From assembly GCF_001524445.2 (NCBI RefSeq), contig NZ_CP013418.1, forward strand, positions 310,001-374,000: a stretch of DNA of 64,000 nucleotides, given 5' to 3'. Of the stretch, positions 40,701 through 49,241 are shown in pieces; position 1 is the first letter of the stretch; each line of letters begins with the position of its first letter. This DNA is from Burkholderia savannae. GTDB lineage: Bacteria; Pseudomonadota; Gammaproteobacteria; Burkholderiales; Burkholderiaceae. A program made the translations under genes and the position numbers. The notes under the pieces were generated by a model, which did no database searches, was not told the DNA's origin, and worked only from the letters and a program-made list of their open reading frames with translations.

Positions 40701-43700
40701 ACGAGCCGATGCCGGTCGACGTGGAGGTCGACAGCGAGGCGATCGAGCTGTTCGCGGAGCTGAGGCCCGTCGAGGTCGACGTGGAGAGCGAAGTGACGGT
40801 GCTGTCGGTGGTCGAGAGACCGGTGGACAGCGAGCCGATGCCGGTCGACGTGGAGGTCGACAGCGAAGCGATCGAGCTGTTCGCCGAGCTCAAGCCGGTC
40901 GATGTCGACGTGGAGAGCGACGCGACGGTGCTATCGGTGGTCGAGAGGCCGGTGGACAACGAGCCGATGCCGGTCGACGTGGAGGTCGACAGTGATGCGA
41001 TCGAGCTATTCGCGGAGCTCAAGCCGGTCGACGTCGACGTGGAGAGCGACGCGGCGGTGCTGTCGGTGGTCGACAGGCCGGTGGACAACGAGCCGATGCC
41101 GGTCGACGTGGAGGTCGACAGCGAAGCGATCGAGCTATTCGCGGAGCTCAGGCCGGTCGACGTCGACGTGGAGAGCGAAGCGACGGTGCTATCGGTGGTC
41201 GAGAGGCCGGTGGACAACGAGCCGATACCGGTCGACGTGGAGGTCGACAGCGAGGCGATCGAGCTGGTGGCCGAGCTCAAGCCCGTCGACGTCGACGTGG
41301 AGAGCGACGCGACGGTGCTGTCGGTGGTCGAGAGACCGGTGGACAACGAGCCGATGCCGGTCGACGTGGAGGTCGACAGCGAAGCGATCGAGCTATTCGC
41401 GGAGCTCAAGCCGGTCGAGGTCGACGTGGAGAGCGAAGCGACGGTGCTGTCGGTGGTCGAGAGACCAGTCGACAGCGAACCGATGCCGGTCGAGGTGGAG
41501 GTCGAGAGCGAGGCGATGGAGCTGTTCGCGGAGCTGAGGCCGGTCGAGGTCGACGTGGAGAGCGAAGTGACGTTGCTGTCGGTGGTCGACAGACCGGTGG
41601 ACAACGAACCGATACCGGTCGACGTGGAGGTCGACAGCGAGGCGATCGAGCTATTCGCGGAGCTCAGGCCCGTCGACGTCGAAGTCGAGAGTGACGTGAC
41701 GGTGCTGTCGGTGGTCGAGAGGCCAGTCGACAGCGAACCGATGCCGGTCGACGTGGAGGTCGACAGCGAAGCGATGGAGCTATTCGCGGAGCTCAAGCCG
41801 GTCGACGTCGACGTGGAGAGCGACGTGACGGTGCTGTCGGTGGTCGAGAGACCGGTGGACAGCGAACCGATGCCGGTCGACGTGGAGGTCGACAGCGAAG
41901 CGATGGAGCTATTCGCGGAGCTCAGGCCCGTCGACGTCGACGTGGAGAGCGACGCGACGGTGCTATCGGTGGTCGACAGACCGGTGGACAGCGAGCCGAT
42001 ACCGGTCGACGTGGAGGTCGACAGCGAAGCGATGGAGCTATTCGCCGAGCTCAGGCCCGTCGACGTCGAAGTCGAGAGCGAAGCGACGTTGCTGTCGGTC
42101 GTCGACAACCCCGTCGACAGCGACGCGATCGAGCTCGAAGCCGAATCGAGTTTCGATGCGACGGCGTAGAGCTGGCTGCCGTTGATCGCATCGGTGCTGG
42201 TCGCCGTGACCTGGCCGGCGGCGACGTTCGTGATCTGGCGCTCCGCGCCCGGTGCGCCGACGCTCACGACGCCCACCGGCGCGCTGCCGGCGAACGTGCC
42301 GAGCGTGGTCGAGCCGACCGTCGCGCTGCTGGTGGGGGTGGCCGCGGCCGTCACCGAATTCGCGCCGAGCGCGACCGAGTTCGCCGTGGCGGCCGTCGCG
42401 CCCGTGCCGATCGCGACGGCGTCGGCGCCTGTCGCGACGCTGTCCGGCCCCGTCGAGTTCGCGTGAAAATACTTGATGCCGTTCGCGTTGATGCTGTCGA
42501 TCGCCGAACCGACGCTGTTGTTCGTCGTGGTCGTGCCGTTGGCGTTGTACGTCGTGTACGACGGCGCGGAGATCGTGCCCGTCGCCGAGTTGTAAGTCGC
42601 GCCGCCGCCGAGCGCGGCCGCGGTGCTGTTGCCGAGATTGTTGGTCGTGGTCGTGACCGTCGACAGGCCCGTCGACAGCGAACCGATGCCGGTCGACGTG
42701 GAGGTCGACAGCGAGGTCAGCGAGCTGTTGGTGGTGCTGAGGCCGCTGGACAGCGACGCGACGTTGCTGTTCGTCGTGCTCAGGCCAGTCGACAACGAGC
42801 CGATGCCCGTGGAAGTCGACGTGGACAGTGAGGCGACCGTGCTGTTGGTGGTCGACAGTCCGGTGGAAAGGGAGTTGACGCCGCTTTGCGCGGTGCTGAT
42901 GCCCGACGAGGCGGAAGTCGACAGCGAGGTCAGCGAGCTATTGGTGGTGCTGAGGCCCGTTGACAACGAGCCGATGCCGGTCGACGTGGAGGTCGACAGC
43001 GAAGCGACGGAGCTGTTCGCCGAGCTGATACCCGACGAAGCGGAAGTGGACAGCGAGGTCAGTGAGCTGTTGGTGCTGCTGAGGCCACTGGACAGTGAAG
43101 CGACGTTGCTATTCGTCGTGCTCAGGCCAGTCGACAACGAGCCGATGCCGGTCGAGGCGGAGGTCGAAAGCGAAGCGACGTTGCTGTTGGTGGTCGACAG
43201 CCCGGTGGAAAGCGAGTTGACGCCGCTTTGCGCGGTACTGATGCCCGACGAAGCGGAAGTCGACAGCGAGGTCAGCGAGCTGTTCGTGGTGCTGAGGCCG
43301 GTGGACAGCGAGCCGATGCCGGTCGACGTGGAGGTCGACAGCGAAGCGATCGAGCTATTGGCCGAGCTGAGGCCGGTCGAAGTCGACGTCGAAAGCGAAG
43401 CGACATTGCTGTTGGTGGTCGACAAGCCGGTCGACGCAGAGGTCGAGAGCGAAGCGACGGAGCTATTCGCCGAACTGATGCCCGACGAGGCGGAAGTCGA
43501 CAGAGAGGTCAGCGAGCTATTCGTGGAGCTGAGGCCGGTCGAAGCCGACGTCGAAAGCGATGCGACAGTGCTGTTCGTCGTCGACAAGCCGGTCGACGCA
43601 GAGGTCGAGAGCGAAGCGACGGAACTGTTCGCCGAGCTGATACCCGACGAAGCGGAAGTGGACAGCGAGGTCAGTGAGCTGTTGGTGGTGCTGAGGCCGC

Positions 43701-46464
43701 TGGACAGCGACGCGACGTTGCTGTTCGTCGTGCTCAGGCCAGTCGACAACGAGCCGATGCCGGTCGACGTCGAAGTCGAGAGCGAAGCGATCGAGCTATT
43801 CGCGGAGCTGAGGCCGGTCGAAGCCGACGTCGAAAGCGAAGCGACATTGCTGTTGGTGGTCGACAAGCCGGTCGACGCAGAGGTCGAGAGCGAAGCGACG
43901 GAGCTATTCGCCGAGCTGATGCCCGACGAGGCGGAAGTCGACAGCGAGGTCAGCGAGCTGTTCGTGGTGCTGAGGCCGGTGGACAGCGAGCCGATGCCGG
44001 TCGACGTGGAGGTCGACAGCGAAGCGGTCGAGCTATTTGCGGAGCTGAGGCCGGTCGAAGTCGACGTCGAAAGCGAAGTGACAGTGCTGTTGGTGGTCGA
44101 CAAGCCGGTCGACGTGGAGGTCGACAGCGAAGCGACGGAGCTGTTCGCCGAGCTGATACCCGACGAAGCGGAAGTGGACAGCGAGGTCAGTGAGCTGTTG
44201 GTGGTGCTCAGACCACTGGACAGCGAAGCGACGTTGCTGTTGGTGGTCGACAGTCCGGTGGAAAGCGAGTTGACGCCGCTTTGCGCGGTGCTGATGCCCG
44301 ACGAGGCGGAAGTCGACAGCGAGGTCAGCGAGCTGTTCGTGCTGCTCAGGCCAGTCGACAACGAGCCGATGCCGGTCGAAGCCGACGTCGAAAGCGAAGT
44401 GACAGTGCTGTTGGTGGTCGACAAGCCGGTCGACGCAGAGGTCGACAGCGAAGCGACGGAGCTGTTCGCTGAGCTGATACCCGACGAGGCGGAAGTCGAC
44501 AGCGAGGTCAGCGAGCTATTGGTGCTGCTGAGACCACTGGACAGCGAAGCGACGTTGCTGTTTGTCGTGCTGAGGCCGGTGGACAGCGAGCCGATACCCG
44601 TGGAAGTCGACGTGGACAGCGAGGCAACATTGCTGTTCGTCGTCGACAAGCCGGTCGACGCAGAGGTCGAGAGCGAAGCGACGGAACTGTTCGCCGAGCT
44701 GATACCCGACGAAGCGGAAGTGGACAGCGAGGTCAGTGAGCTGTTGGTGGTGCTGAGGCCGCTGGACAGCGACGCGACGTTGCTGTTCGTCGTGCTCAGG
44801 CCAGTCGACAACGAGCCGATGCCGGTCGAAGCCGACGTCGAAAGCGAAGCGACGTTGCTGTTGGTGGTCGACAGTCCGGTGGAAAGCGAGTTGACGCCGC
44901 TTTGCGCGGTGCTGATGCCCGACGAGGCGGAAGTGGACAGCGAGGTCAGCGAGCTGTTCGTCGTGCTCAGGCCCGTCGACAACGAGCCAATGCCGGTCGA
45001 CGCCGACGTCGAAAGCGAAGCGACAGTGCTGTTGGTGGTCGACAAGCCGGTCGACGCAGAAGTCGAGAGCGAAGCGACGGAGCTATTCGCCGAGCTGATG
45101 CCCGACGAGGCGGAAGTGGACAGCGAGGTCAGCGAGCTGTTCGTCGTGCTCAGGCCCGTCGACAACGAGCCAATGCCGGTCGAAGCCGACGTCGAAAGCG
45201 AAGCAACATTGCTGTTGGTGGTCGACAAGCCGGTTGACGCAGAGGTCGAAAGCGAAGCGACGGAGCTATTCGCCGAGCTGATGCCCGACGAAGCGGAAGT
45301 CGACAGCGAGGTCAGCGAGCTGTTCGTGCTGCTGAGCCCCGTCGACAACGAGCCGATGCCCGTCGACGCCGACGTCGACAGGCTTGCGATGCTGCTCGCC
45401 GTCGTGCTCATGCCGGTGCTCAGCTGCGAAACCGTCACCGCGTCCTGCGGCGCGGAGCCGTCGGCGACGTTCGTGATGCGGCGAAGGGCGGTCGCGCTGC
45501 CGACCGATACTTCGGACAGCGGCGCCGCGGTGCCCGTCAGGTAGCCGGTGCCGGTCGGTGCCGACGCGCCGGTCACGCTGCCCGCGCCGATCGCGACGCT
45601 GTTCGTGTACGCGGCCGAGCTGTTGTTGCCGATCGCGACCGAGCCGGTGCCGGCCGCTGTTGCGCCGGTGCCCGCCGCGACCGAGTTGTCGCCCGTCGCG
45701 ACCGCCTGCGTGCCGAGCGCCGACGCCGCGGAGCCGCTCGCGAGCGCGCCGTTGCCGAGCGCCGATGCGTTGGTGTTGGTGGCGGAGGCCAGATTGCCGA
45801 TGGCGAGCGCCGGGTTCGAGGTGGTGTTGGTCGCGAGCGCGCCGTTACCGATCGCGATGCCGTTGATCGTCGACACCGTCGAGCTCGTGCCCATCGCGAT
45901 GCCGCCCGTCGCCGCCGCCGTCGTGTTCGCGGACCGGCCGATCGCGATCGAGTTGTTGCCGAGCGCGGCCGACCCGCCCGTGCCGCTGCCGTTGCCGCCG
46001 CCGATCGCGATCGCGCTCGTGCCGGACGCCGTCGCGTCGTTGCCGACCGCGGTCGCGCCCGTGTTGAGCGCCTTCGAGCCCGAGCCGATGCCGATCGCGC
46101 TGTTGCCCGTCGCGGTCGACGCCTGGCCGAAAGCCTGAGAGTAGTTGCCCGAGGCTGTCGCGTTCGCGCCGATCGCGATCGCGGTCGAACCCGATGCGGT
46201 CGTGGTGCTGCCGGCGCCGCCGCCGATCGCGATCGCCTGAGCGCCCGTCGCGCAAACCGACAGGCTGCAACTGGTCGTCGATACACCGCCGACCGCGTAT
46301 TGCGCTTGCGCGGCGTCGATGCCGCCGCCCGCGACCAGCACGGCGGCGACGATCGCTTTCGCGACGGCCGACTTGTTCGGCTTGCCTCGGGCGGACGAGA
46401 TTTCCGAAGCGGCGACCCACGCGCCAAGCGCTTCATTCCAGATTGAGCGATACGAGCGATTCAT
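37795..46464 (-). CDS. giant trimeric autotransporter adhesin with YadA-like head
   Basis: 2889 residues, type Vc. The extended signal region (MNRSYRSIWNEALGAWVAASE) and hydrophobic core end with DAAQAQ. The head (about 60-355) contains many YadA-type repeats (SAIGIGSGSKAL, NSIAIGRSA, SVAIGNNSS) and a neck (RRITNVADGSAPQDAVTVSQL). Stalk A (355-1266), an inserted head/neck module (1266-1428, IKYFHANSTGPDSVATGADA), stalk B (1428-2421), a second copy of that module (2421-2581) and stalk C follow. The end is a neck, a coiled coil and the beta-barrel anchor ending GAGMLYQWK. GGAGG precedes the ATG. C-terminal sequence is near-identical to the small adhesin up to the anchor. It should form a very long fibre. 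Confidence 0.92.
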   Translation of the reverse strand: MNRSYRSIWNEALGAWVAASEISSARGKPNKSAVAKAIVAAVLVAGGGIDAAQAQYAVGGVSTTSCSLSVCATGAQAIAIGGGAGSTTTASGSTAIAIGANATASGNYSQAFGQASTATGNSAIGIGSGSKALNTGATAVGNDATASGTSAIAIGGGNGSGTGGSAALGNNSIAIGRSANTTAAATGGIAMGTSSTVSTINGIAIGNGALATNTTSNPALAIGNLASATNTNASALGNGALASGSAASALGTQAVATGDNSVAAGTGATAAGTGSVAIGNNSSAAYTNSVAIGAGSVTGASAPTGTGYLTGTAAPLSEVSVGSATALRRITNVADGSAPQDAVTVSQLSTGMSTTASSIASLSTSASTGIGSLSTGLSSTNSSLTSLSTSASSGISSANSSVASLSTSASTGLSTTNSNVASLSTSASTGIGSLSTGLSTTNSSLTSLSTSASSGISSANSSVASLSTSASTGLSTTNSTVASLSTSASTGIGSLSTGLSTTNSSLTSLSTSASSGISTAQSGVNSLSTGLSTTNSNVASLSTSASTGIGSLSTGLSTTNSNVASLSSGLSTTNSSLTSLSTSASSGISSANSSVASLSTSASTGLSTTNSNVASLSTSTSTGIGSLSTGLSTTNSNVASLSSGLSSTNSSLTSLSTSASSGISSANSSVASLSTSASTGLSTTNSTVTSLSTSASTGIGSLSTGLSSTNSSLTSLSTSASSGISTAQSGVNSLSTGLSTTNSNVASLSSGLSTTNSSLTSLSTSASSGISSANSSVASLSTSTSTGLSTTNSTVTSLSTSTSTGLSSANSSTASLSTSTSTGIGSLSTGLSTTNSSLTSLSTSASSGISSANSSVASLSTSASTGLSTTNSNVASLSTSASTGLSSANSSIASLSTSTSTGIGSLSTGLSTTNSNVASLSSGLSTTNSSLTSLSTSASSGISSANSSVASLSTSASTGLSTTNSTVASLSTSASTGLSSTNSSLTSLSTSASSGISSANSSVASLSTSASTGLSTTNSNVASLSTSTSTGLSSANSSIASLSTSTSTGIGSLSTGLSTTNSSLTSLSTSASSGISTAQSGVNSLSTGLSTTNSNVASLSTSASTGIGSLSTGLSTTNSNVASLSSGLSSTNSSLTSLSTSASSGISSANSSVASLSTSTSTGIGSLSTGLSTTNSSLTSLSTSASSGISTAQSGVNSLSTGLSTTNSTVASLSTSTSTGIGSLSTGLSTTNSNVASLSSGLSTTNSSLTSLSTSTSTGIGSLSTGLSTVTTTTNNLGNSTAAALGGGATYNSATGTISAPSYTTYNANGTTTTNNSVGSAIDSINANGIKYFHANSTGPDSVATGADAVAIGTGATAATANSVALGANSVTAAATPTSSATVGSTTLGTFAGSAPVGVVSVGAPGAERQITNVAAGQVTATSTDAINGSQLYAVASKLDSASSSIASLSTGLSTTDSNVASLSTSTSTGLSSANSSIASLSTSTSTGIGSLSTGLSTTDSTVASLSTSTSTGLSSANSSIASLSTSTSTGIGSLSTGLSTTDSTVTSLSTSTSTGLSSANSSIASLSTSTSTGIGSLSTGLSTTDSTVTSLSTSTSTGLSSANSSIASLSTSTSTGIGSLSTGLSTTDSNVTSLSTSTSTGLSSANSSIASLSTSTSTGIGSLSTGLSTTDSTVASLSTSTSTGLSSANSSIASLSTSTSTGIGSLSTGLSTTDSTVASLSTSTSTGLSSATSSIASLSTSTSTGIGSLSTGLSTTDSTVASLSTSTSTGLSSANSSIASLSTSTSTGIGSLSTGLSTTDSTAASLSTSTSTGLSSANSSIASLSTSTSTGIGSLSTGLSTTDSTVASLSTSTSTGLSSANSSIASLSTSTSTGIGSLSTGLSTTDSTVTSLSTSTSTGLSSANSSIASLSTSTSTGIGSLSTGLSTTDSTVASLSTSTSTGLSSANSSIASLSTSTSTGIGSLSTGLSTTDSTVASLSTSTSTGLSSATSSIASLSTSTSTGIGSLSTGLSTTGSTVASLSTSTSTGLSSANSSIASLSTSTSTGIGSLSTGLSTTDSTVTSLSTSTSTGLSSANSSIASLSTSTSTGIGSLSTGLSTTDSTVASLSTSTSTGLSSANSSIASLSTSTSTGIGSLSTGLSTTDSTVTSLSTSTSTGLSSANSSIASLSTSTSTGIGSLSTGLSTTDSTVASLSTSTSTGLSSATSSIASLSTSTSSGISTAQSGIDSLSTGLSTTNSNVASLSTGLSTTTSSLASLSTSTSSGLSSAQSGIGSLSTGLSSTNSTVASLSTSTSTGIGSLSTGLSSTNSNLASLSTSTSTGLSSATSSIASLSTSASTGIGSLSTGLSSTNSSLTSLSTSTSTGLSSATSSIASLSTSASTGIGSLSTGLSSTNSSLTSLSTSTSTGIGSLSTSISSITSNTTNLGNSTAAALGGGATYDPATGTISAPSYTTYNANGTTTTNSSVGAAIDSINANGIKYFHANSTDPDSVATGANSVAIGPNAAANIDNSVAIGNGATTSAAVPVASATVGGLTFGGFAGSAPVGVFSVGAPGAERQVTNVAAGRISATSTDAVNGSQLYATNSNVASLSTGLNATNSNLASLSTSTSTAIGSLSTGLSSTNSNLASLSTSASTGISSLSTGLSSTNSNLASLSTSASTGIGSLSTGLSSTNSNVASLSTSVTNINTQLTSLSTSITDNVIRSLPASTGIAADMSSPKATTPSVTAGSNSVAIGAGSTDGGRSNVVSVGSDTQQRQVTNVAAGTEGTDAVNVNQLNAVSTTLTQSLSTQQTQINNLGAQLNQTQQQLQQTDSMARQGIAAVAAMASIPHMDRDSNFAMGIGTASFLGQKAMAVGMQARITENLKASVNGGFSGNQKVIGAGMLYQWK
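38720..39200 (-). other. internal head/neck module 2 of giant adhesin
   Basis: About 160 residues repeating module 1: GGGATYDPATGTISAPSYTT, then IKYFHANS and AIG-type repeats, then a neck ERQVTNVAAGRISATSTDAVNG. Confidence 0.8.
39930..42130. repeat. 129-bp coding repeat, about 17 copies
   Basis: Stalk B of the giant adhesin repeats a 43-residue unit (18 + 11 + 14): SLSTSTSTGLSSANSSIA, SLSTSTSTGIG, SLSTGLSTTDSTVA. Equivalent points in the DNA are 129 bp apart (for example 40321 and 40450). Only a few positions vary (D/G, V/A, A/T), so homologous copies are almost identical and copy number should vary. Confidence 0.85.
42180..42665 (-). other. internal head/neck module 1 of giant adhesin
   Basis: About 160 residues with GGGATYNSATGTISAPSYTT, IKYFHANSTGPDSVATG, AIG repeats and the neck ERQITNVAAGQVTATSTDAING, splitting stalk A from stalk B. 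It is clearly a duplicate of the module at 38720-39200. Confidence 0.8.
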
Positions 46465-47592
46465 ACGAAAGTAGCCTCCGAGGGCTGGCGCAACACGGCA
46501 GAGTGATTCGTCTGACCAGGGAGTCCGTGCTCGCGCTATTTGAGTTTGGTGGCCGGAGTCTATTTGATCGGCGTATTTACAACTTAAAAGGATTGCAAAG
46601 TTCGGTTTGAAAATAGTTAAAGAAAGTTTGATGCGCGTGCGCCTTGGGTGGTCGGTTTGCGTCGATTGAAAAAGTAATACGAATGTGTATGGCGCTTGGG
46701 GTGATGCTCGTCTTGTCCAGGTGGGGCAAGGGATGCCCGGGATCGATGGTTCGAAATGCGCTGCCGGGGCGAGCGTAAAGATACGGCGGTCTCGCGCAAA
46801 ACGTTTGCGCCTGACATTTGTCTTTCTATTTGTAATGATGTTTTAAATATGTCTTTGGGGTCGGCGTTTTGAATCTGGTTAATTGATTAATTAAATTGTC
46901 TATTCTGGAAATCATTGTTGATTTAATTCGGCCTCGTATCCCGATATTCAATGAAGTTCGTTTGTCCGTTGGTGCGCCGGATCGTGCGCTGTCACGTCGG
47001 GCGGGCGTCTGCGGGGTGTAGGGGGCGAGGCGATCAATTGCTCGTCTTGTGCACAAATTGTCCGAGAAATGTCGGCGATGCTTCCAAGTCTCTTGCTCAC
47101 AATTACGCGTCGCCGGTGTAATTGCCGGGCATCGTTACCTGTCTGATACGCTTTGTCACAATGCTTTCGTATTGCTTGTGCCCCCGCGGATTGTCGAGCA
47201 GCTAGCGATAGATGCGAAAAACGGCTCGTAATCGAGCAAGAACGTGGACGAATGCCGAACGCTTGCGCGCAACGCTGCGACGCCGCCTGCCGCTTCCGGT
47301 GCGGTATTTTTTGCCGAGCGTGACGTGGGGCGCGGCGGTTTTTAATCGTGTGATCAGGCGTTCGTAATGTATCGTTTTCGCGACGATCGACCGTGGCGTG
47401 CGCGGCATTCGCTCGCACGCTCGGCGGCGGACGACAGGTGCGCGGCGCACGCCGACGAAGCCGGAGTAACGGAAAGCGCAGGCGCGCGAACGCCGATCGA
47501 TCGGCGTGCTCCGTCGACGGGGCATGGCAGGGCGGCGTCGCGCTCGCCCATGGCGCTGCGAGCCGCGTGGCGACGCCGCCCGCAAACGAGGG
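46465..47592. other. AT-rich region upstream of giant adhesin
   Basis: 1.13 kb between the giant adhesin and the ferritin-like gene. About 46560-46950 is much lower in GC than the window (gttttaaatatgtctttggg, ttaattgattaattaaattg). It should hold the adhesin promoter; no gene or terminator is recognised. Confidence 0.55.
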
Positions 47593-48495
47593 CTATTTCT
47601 TGATGAAGCGCAGCGCGAGGCGCGCGAGCCGCGGCACGATCATCGGCCGCAGCAGCCGCTTGTCGTAGCCCGCCATGCGCCGTTCGTTCTCGGCGAGACA
47701 CAGCGCGATCAACTCGCGCGGGTTCAGCGCGTCGCCGACCGTCGTCGCCGTGTTGGCCGGAAAGTTCGCGTCCCGCGCGACGCCGTCGGCGTCGATGCCG
47801 CGCGCAATGCCGATGCGTTCCCAGATCAGGAGCGCCCACACCGCCGCGACTCGCGCGAAGAGCCACGGCCTGCGCCACCACGGCATGTTGCGTCCGTACC
47901 ATGCGAACCAGTTCACGAAGAACAGGATGTGCCGGCCTTCTTCCTGAATCACCGGCTCGAACGTCTCGACGAGCGCTTCCGGAAAATAGCCCGAGCGCTG
48001 CGCGGAGCGGAACAGCCCGAACGCGAAGAAGCTGTCGATGCACTCGCTGAAGCCCGTGACCATCCACGCCCATTCGGCGTCCTTCGGCGCCGGATACGCG
48101 GGCTCGGGCGCAAGCCGGATGCCGTACGCCTCGACGAGCTTCGACAGCACGGCCTTGTGGCGCGCTTCCTCGGCCGCGTCCATGTCGAGCGCCCGGCGCA
48201 GCAGCGGATCGCGCACGGTCGACGCGAACGTCGCGACGCGAATCGACGCGCGACCTTCGGTCTGCACGGCGATGTCCCAGATGGGCAGCGACGTCAGGCG
48301 CTGAAGTTCTTCGGGGCTGAGGGGCGGCCAGCCGATGACGGCCGGCTTGTACGGGTTGTGGGTATCGAGCAGCATCCGGCAGAACATCTGCTTGTGCGTG
48401 TCGGAACCGATCTGCACCGGGCCGCGACTCTCATGGACCCAGTTGCGCATAGCGTGATCCGCCGCCGCTTGCTCTTGTCGCAGCGTGTCAGACAT
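47593..48495 (-). CDS. ferritin-like diiron domain protein
   Basis: A 300-residue protein of the ferritin-like superfamily. Candidate iron ligands fall in two helix pairs: E in AVQTEGRASIR, then AAEEARHKAVLSK, and GFSECIDSFF, then EPVIQEEGRHILFF (the E-x-x-H pattern twice). A hydrophobic Trp/Arg-rich stretch (NMPWWRRPWLFARVAAVWALLIW) suggests membrane association. Diiron oxygenase, desaturase or storage roles are all possible. Monocistronic by spacing. Confidence 0.7.
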   Translation of the reverse strand: MSDTLRQEQAAADHAMRNWVHESRGPVQIGSDTHKQMFCRMLLDTHNPYKPAVIGWPPLSPEELQRLTSLPIWDIAVQTEGRASIRVATFASTVRDPLLRRALDMDAAEEARHKAVLSKLVEAYGIRLAPEPAYPAPKDAEWAWMVTGFSECIDSFFAFGLFRSAQRSGYFPEALVETFEPVIQEEGRHILFFVNWFAWYGRNMPWWRRPWLFARVAAVWALLIWERIGIARGIDADGVARDANFPANTATTVGDALNPRELIALCLAENERRMAGYDKRLLRPMIVPRLARLALRFIKK

Positions 48496-48624
48496 GGCCT
48501 GATTGGTATCGTGATTTCGGGAGCTGACGATTCTTACATAGCTCGACGAATCACGTATTTTGGCGGCCGGCCCCGCAAGCGCCGAGGGCGCGGGCGGGCA
48601 CGCCGGCCGGGGCCCGCGCCGGCG

Positions 48625-48840
48625 TCAACAGTGCGAATCGACCCAGAGGCGTCCCCAGCGGAACGCATAGGCGAGCGCGTGCTCTTCGTCGAAGAAGAAA
48701 TCGATGGCGTCGAACGAGTAGGCGCGCGCGGGCGCGGGGCCGGCCTTCTCGATCGTGAGGTTCGCGGCGAACAGGCCGTTCGGCAAGCGCGCCGCGGCGG
48801 GCGCAACCTCATAACCCTTGTAGCGGATCGAACGATTCAT
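48625..48840 (-). CDS. small conserved-looking protein, unknown
   Basis: 71 residues from the ATG at 48840 (MNRSIRYKGYEVAPAAARLPNG). Upstream in-frame codons are possible but less typical. The sequence has a compact alpha/beta look (FAANLTIEK, then FDAIDFFFDEEHALAYAFRWGRLWVD) with codon bias like that of real genes. No function assigned. Confidence 0.6.
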   Translation of the reverse strand: MNRSIRYKGYEVAPAAARLPNGLFAANLTIEKAGPAPARAYSFDAIDFFFDEEHALAYAFRWGRLWVDSHC

Positions 48841-49241
48841 GGCTTTCGCGAAGGGATGGAACGTGCGTGCAGCGTAAGCAATCGCCTCGCGCGCGTGAAC
48901 CAATCTTTAAACGTAAGCAAATCACTCGGCGCGGGCGAATGGTCATGACCCAGGCATCTTCGTCGCATATGCGGCGCGCGACGGGGGGGCGCCGCACGCC
49001 GTGTCGCGAGCATGGACGGCCCCGCGTTCGACCGTGCGACAAACCCGGGCGATCGAGCGGGGAGGCGACGAGGCGATGCGTTGCCCGATGGCGGGGCGGC
49101 TTGCGCTCGCGATCGGGCAGTGAATGAGCGGGACCGACGATGAAGGAGACGAATCGGCGCGGCGACGTGCAGGCGCCGCGAGCGATCGACGGACGGACGA
49201 AGCGCTCGCCGCGCTGCGCCGCGAGCGCGCCGCGTATGCGT
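48841..49241. other. intergenic, no feature seen
   Basis: 401 bp between two minus-strand genes. Open frames are Arg-rich with no family signature. Confidence 0.4.

Noticed and set aside
30158..45544. Very long plus-strand open frames (1151, 1103 and 973 codons) with acidic VDVEVDSEAIEL-type repeats
   Set aside because: They are exact antisense shadows of the adhesin stalks. The few recurring Ser/Thr/Leu codons give no stops on the other strand, and no start signals or family match are seen.
46948..47418. 156-residue minus-strand frame upstream of the giant adhesin
   Set aside because: Basic composition without motifs and inside an AT-rich promoter region.
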